Origin: Curtobacterium salicis
GTDB lineage: Bacteria > Actinomycetota > Actinomycetes > Actinomycetales > Microbacteriaceae
Length of the DNA: 64,000 nucleotides
Reading direction: 5' to 3'
Assembly: GCF_011759505.1 (NCBI RefSeq)
Contig: NZ_JAAOYO010000003.1
Coordinates: 124,001-188,000, forward strand
Shown: piece by piece, positions 62,155 to 64,000 of the stretch
Layout of the letters: each line of letters starts with the position of its first letter
How positions within the stretch are numbered: the stretch's first letter is position 1
The notes under the pieces: generated by a model
What the model saw: only the letters and a program-made list of their open reading frames with translations
What the model was told of the DNA's origin: nothing
The model's database searches: none
Translations under genes and position numbers: made by a program

Positions 62155-62870
62155 GCGGGGCCGCCCCGGCGGCCGTCCGCGACCAGCCGCTCATCGCCGT
62201 GGACGTCGTCCTCGTCGCGTTCGACGGCGCGTTCGACGACGCAGGTGAGGGAACCGGTCCGGACGGCCTCCGGGTCGCCACCGCCCGGCGCCGGTACGAA
62301 CCGTTCGTCGGACGGGAGGCGCTGCCCGGCGTGCTCCTCGACGGTCCGGAACTCCTCGCCGACGGTGCGCGACGCGCCCTGCGGACCAAGACCGGGGTGG
62401 ACGCGGCGGCGGTCCGACACCTCGCCCAGATCGGCGCGTTCGACGGGCCGGAGCGTGACCCGCGGAGCGCCGCGATCAGCATCGCGTTCCTCGCCGTCAC
62501 CGCCGGGGCGACCCGGGTGGGCGACGCCGTGCGGTGGCACGACGCGGCGGACCTGCCGCTCGGGCTGCCGTTCGACCACGACCGGATCATCCAGGCGGCG
62601 CTCGACCATGCCCGGACCCGGCTCTGGTCCGACGCCCCGCTGACCCGGGCGCTGCTCGGCGAGCGGTTCACCACCCCGGACGCCGCACGGCTCGTCGTCG
62701 CCCTGACCGGGGTGACGCCCGACGCCGGCAACCTCAACCGGGCGCTCCGGACGAACCCGGCGCTGACCCGGCTGGACCCCGCGACGGCACCGGCGGCGCG
62801 GGCCGGTGCCGGGCGTGCCGGTGCCGGGCGGGCCGGTCGTCCCCCGGCAGCCTGGACGTGGACGGACTGA
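62151..62870 (+). CDS. nrtR: NrtR-type NAD-metabolism regulator
   Basis: 239 aa. N-terminal Nudix-like ligand domain (LIAVDVVLVAFDGAFDD, GPELLADGARRALRTKTGVDAAAVRHLAQIGAFDGPERDPRSAAISIAFLAV) in which the catalytic Nudix glutamates are lost, followed by a C-terminal winged helix (ALLGERFTTPDAARLVVALTGV, LNRALRTNPAL). This matches NrtR, which senses ADP-ribose-related NAD intermediates and represses NAD genes. A tail of Ala/Gly/Arg repeats ends it. Its site is likely the palindrome at 59636-59656. Confidence 0.88.
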   Translation: MSGAAPAAVRDQPLIAVDVVLVAFDGAFDDAGEGTGPDGLRVATARRRYEPFVGREALPGVLLDGPELLADGARRALRTKTGVDAAAVRHLAQIGAFDGPERDPRSAAISIAFLAVTAGATRVGDAVRWHDAADLPLGLPFDHDRIIQAALDHARTRLWSDAPLTRALLGERFTTPDAARLVVALTGVTPDAGNLNRALRTNPALTRLDPATAPAARAGAGRAGAGRAGRPPAAWTWTD

Positions 62871-62888
62871 GCGCGGTTGAGTGGGGAC

Positions 62889-63524
62889 ATGTCTGCTTCG
62901 CTGTCCGGGGACGAGTCCCTGCACCTGCCCGAGTTCGACGCGCCTCCGGCATCGCCGCTGGACCTCGCGCGACTCTGGCTCGACCAGGCCGGTGACCACG
63001 AGGTGTCCGAACCGATGTCGATGACGCTCGCCACCGCCGGCGCCGACGGCCGGGTCAGCGCCCGGACCGTCGACGTCAAGCGGATCGAGGACCGCGGCCT
63101 GGTGTTCGGCACCTCCGCCGAGAGCCCGAAGGGTCGACAGCTCGCCGAGAACCCGCACGCCGCCCTGCAGGTCTACTGGCGCGAGACGATGCAGCAGCTC
63201 CGGTTCGAGGGCCGGGTCGTGCAGCTGTCCGACGAGGAGTCCGACGCCCTGTTCGCCGACCGCTCGCCGAAGTCACGCGCCGCCACCGCGATCGCCGACC
63301 AGTCCGCCGTGCTCGAGCCGCGGACGCTGCAGGACCTCATCGACGACGCCAACGAACTGCTCGCCGATTCCGACGACGACGTGCCCCGACCGGCGCTGTG
63401 GGACGCGTGGCGCCTGGAGCCGGACACCGTCGAGTTCTGGCACGGCAGCCGCGACCGGATGCACCGCCGCCTGCAGTACGTGCACGCCGACGGCACCTGG
63501 ACGGCGACGCGGCTGCAGCCGTAG
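62889..63524 (+). CDS. Pyridoxamine 5'-phosphate oxidase family protein
   Basis: 211 aa FMN-binding split-barrel protein like PdxH or PhzG. MTLATAGADGRVSARTVDVKRI and LVFGTSAESPKGRQLAENPHAALQVYW bind FMN and phosphate; QLRFEGRVVQLSDEESDALF and the C-terminal EFWHGSRDRMHRRLQY form the dimer and substrate site. The last motif reads RMHRR where PdxH enzymes have RLHDR, so the substrate may differ from pyridoxamine phosphate. ATG 62889. Confidence 0.88.
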   Translation: MSASLSGDESLHLPEFDAPPASPLDLARLWLDQAGDHEVSEPMSMTLATAGADGRVSARTVDVKRIEDRGLVFGTSAESPKGRQLAENPHAALQVYWRETMQQLRFEGRVVQLSDEESDALFADRSPKSRAATAIADQSAVLEPRTLQDLIDDANELLADSDDDVPRPALWDAWRLEPDTVEFWHGSRDRMHRRLQYVHADGTWTATRLQP

Positions 63525-63539
63525 CGGACAGCCGTCCGC

Positions 63540-64000
63540 CTAGAGCTTCTCGATCGGCGCGATCTTGATGAGGAGCTTCTTCCGGCCCGCGGTGTCGAAG
63601 GCGATCTCGGCGATCCGCTTCGCACCCTGACCGGTCACCGCCGCTACGGTCCCCTGCCCGAAGTCGACGTGCGAGATCCGGTCGCCGGCCGCGAGTTCCA
63701 TGTCGCCGTTGTCGCGGACCTGCCCGGACACACGGTTCGCCCACTCGGTCTTCGGACGCGTCTTCGCCGCCGCGGCCGCACGGTCGTAGGAACCACCGCC
63801 CCAGCCGCCACCACCGCGGTACCCGCCGCCGCCGGCGCCACCGCCTGCGCCGCCGAACCCGCCGGCGCTGCCGCCGTCACGTCGGGCGTTGATCGCGCGA
63901 GGCTGCGTGCCACCGCGGCTGTTCGCCATGCCGGGTGACTGCTTCCACTCGATGAGCCCCTCGGGGATCTCCTGCAGGAAGCGGGAGGGCATCGCCACGT
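63540..64000 (-). CDS. pcrA: ATP-dependent DNA helicase PcrA/UvrD, C-terminal part
   Basis: The last 153 codons of PcrA; the motor domains lie beyond the window end. MAMPSRFLQEIPEGLIEW is the family's typical end of domain 2B; a Gly-rich linker (GGFGGAGGGAGGGGYRGGGG) follows, then a Tudor-like fold (AAGDRISHVDFGQGTVAAVTG, IAEIAFDTAGRKKLLIKIAPIEKL) that contacts RNA polymerase in known PcrA. It is tail-to-tail with the PNPOx gene. Confidence 0.92.
   Translation of the reverse strand, partial: VAMPSRFLQEIPEGLIEWKQSPGMANSRGGTQPRAINARRDGGSAGGFGGAGGGAGGGGYRGGGGWGGGSYDRAAAAAKTRPKTEWANRVSGQVRDNGDMELAAGDRISHVDFGQGTVAAVTGQGAKRIAEIAFDTAGRKKLLIKIAPIEKL

Overview
The window is high-GC actinobacterial DNA. 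Gene order and protein style (clpS-DUF2017; sucC-sucD-DUF6350-purN-purH; a SigK/RskA pair; PstA/PstB; many GTG starts; many start codons placed 6-7 bases after a TAnnnT hexamer) suggest the family Microbacteriaceae, most like Curtobacterium. The genus is inferred from general resemblance, not from a database search. The segment looks like ordinary chromosome: there is no insertion sequence, prophage, integrase, rRNA operon or CRISPR array. About 60 protein genes and one tRNA-Lys(UUU) are supported.

Layout. 1-4.3 kb: end of a phosphate-uptake operon (pstA, pstB), a SigK-RskA envelope-stress pair and a conserved unknown gene. 4.3-9.8 kb: tRNA-Lys, a TetR regulator and a galactose block (aldose epimerase and DeoR regulator divergent from galT-galK). 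10-13.2 kb: glyA-folD one-carbon genes, then clpS-DUF2017. 13.3-17.6 kb: an NmrA-like protein divergent from MarR, then purU, a small membrane protein and nagA. 18-24 kb: a peroxiredoxin-like protein, a secreted GH92 mannosidase, a C-S lyase, nagB under a DasR-type palindrome, and a Nudix hydrolase. 24-28.3 kb: a complete SBP-permease-permease-ATPase importer. 28.5-31.6 kb: a DUF1905/YdeI protein, a candidate HEPN protein, nnrD and a histidine phosphatase. 31.7-44 kb: two LAFTG-anchored surface proteins, a GH38 alpha-mannosidase, a CUT1 sugar importer without its own ATPase, and a ROK regulator that has lost its zinc cluster. 44-49.3 kb: GNAT acetyltransferase, alkyltransferase-like protein, DUF805 and a two-gene heterodimeric ABC exporter. 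49.7-56.3 kb: purH-purN-DUF6350-sucD-sucC. 56.5-64 kb: RecQ helicase, an acidic protein, a DUF2236 protein, an NAD-salvage operon (prs-like, nadV, nrtR) behind a clear palindromic operator, a PNPOx-family protein and the C-terminus of PcrA.

Themes. Several units serve uptake and breakdown of plant or fungal glycans: galactose, N-acetylglucosamine (nagA, nagB), and alpha-mannosides (secreted GH92, CUT1 importer, cytoplasmic GH38). Nucleotide and cofactor metabolism is the second theme (folD, glyA, purU, purH, purN, nnrD, nadV).

The most unusual signals lie outside the genes. The 11-mer GGACGGGAGGC occurs 14 times, both as inverted pairs that form gene-end hairpins and as single copies inside genes, a pattern like that of DNA-uptake words. 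A second family of about 75-base palindromic intergenic repeats occurs three times. Short tandem arrays start at or just after several stop codons. At least eleven promoters look leaderless.
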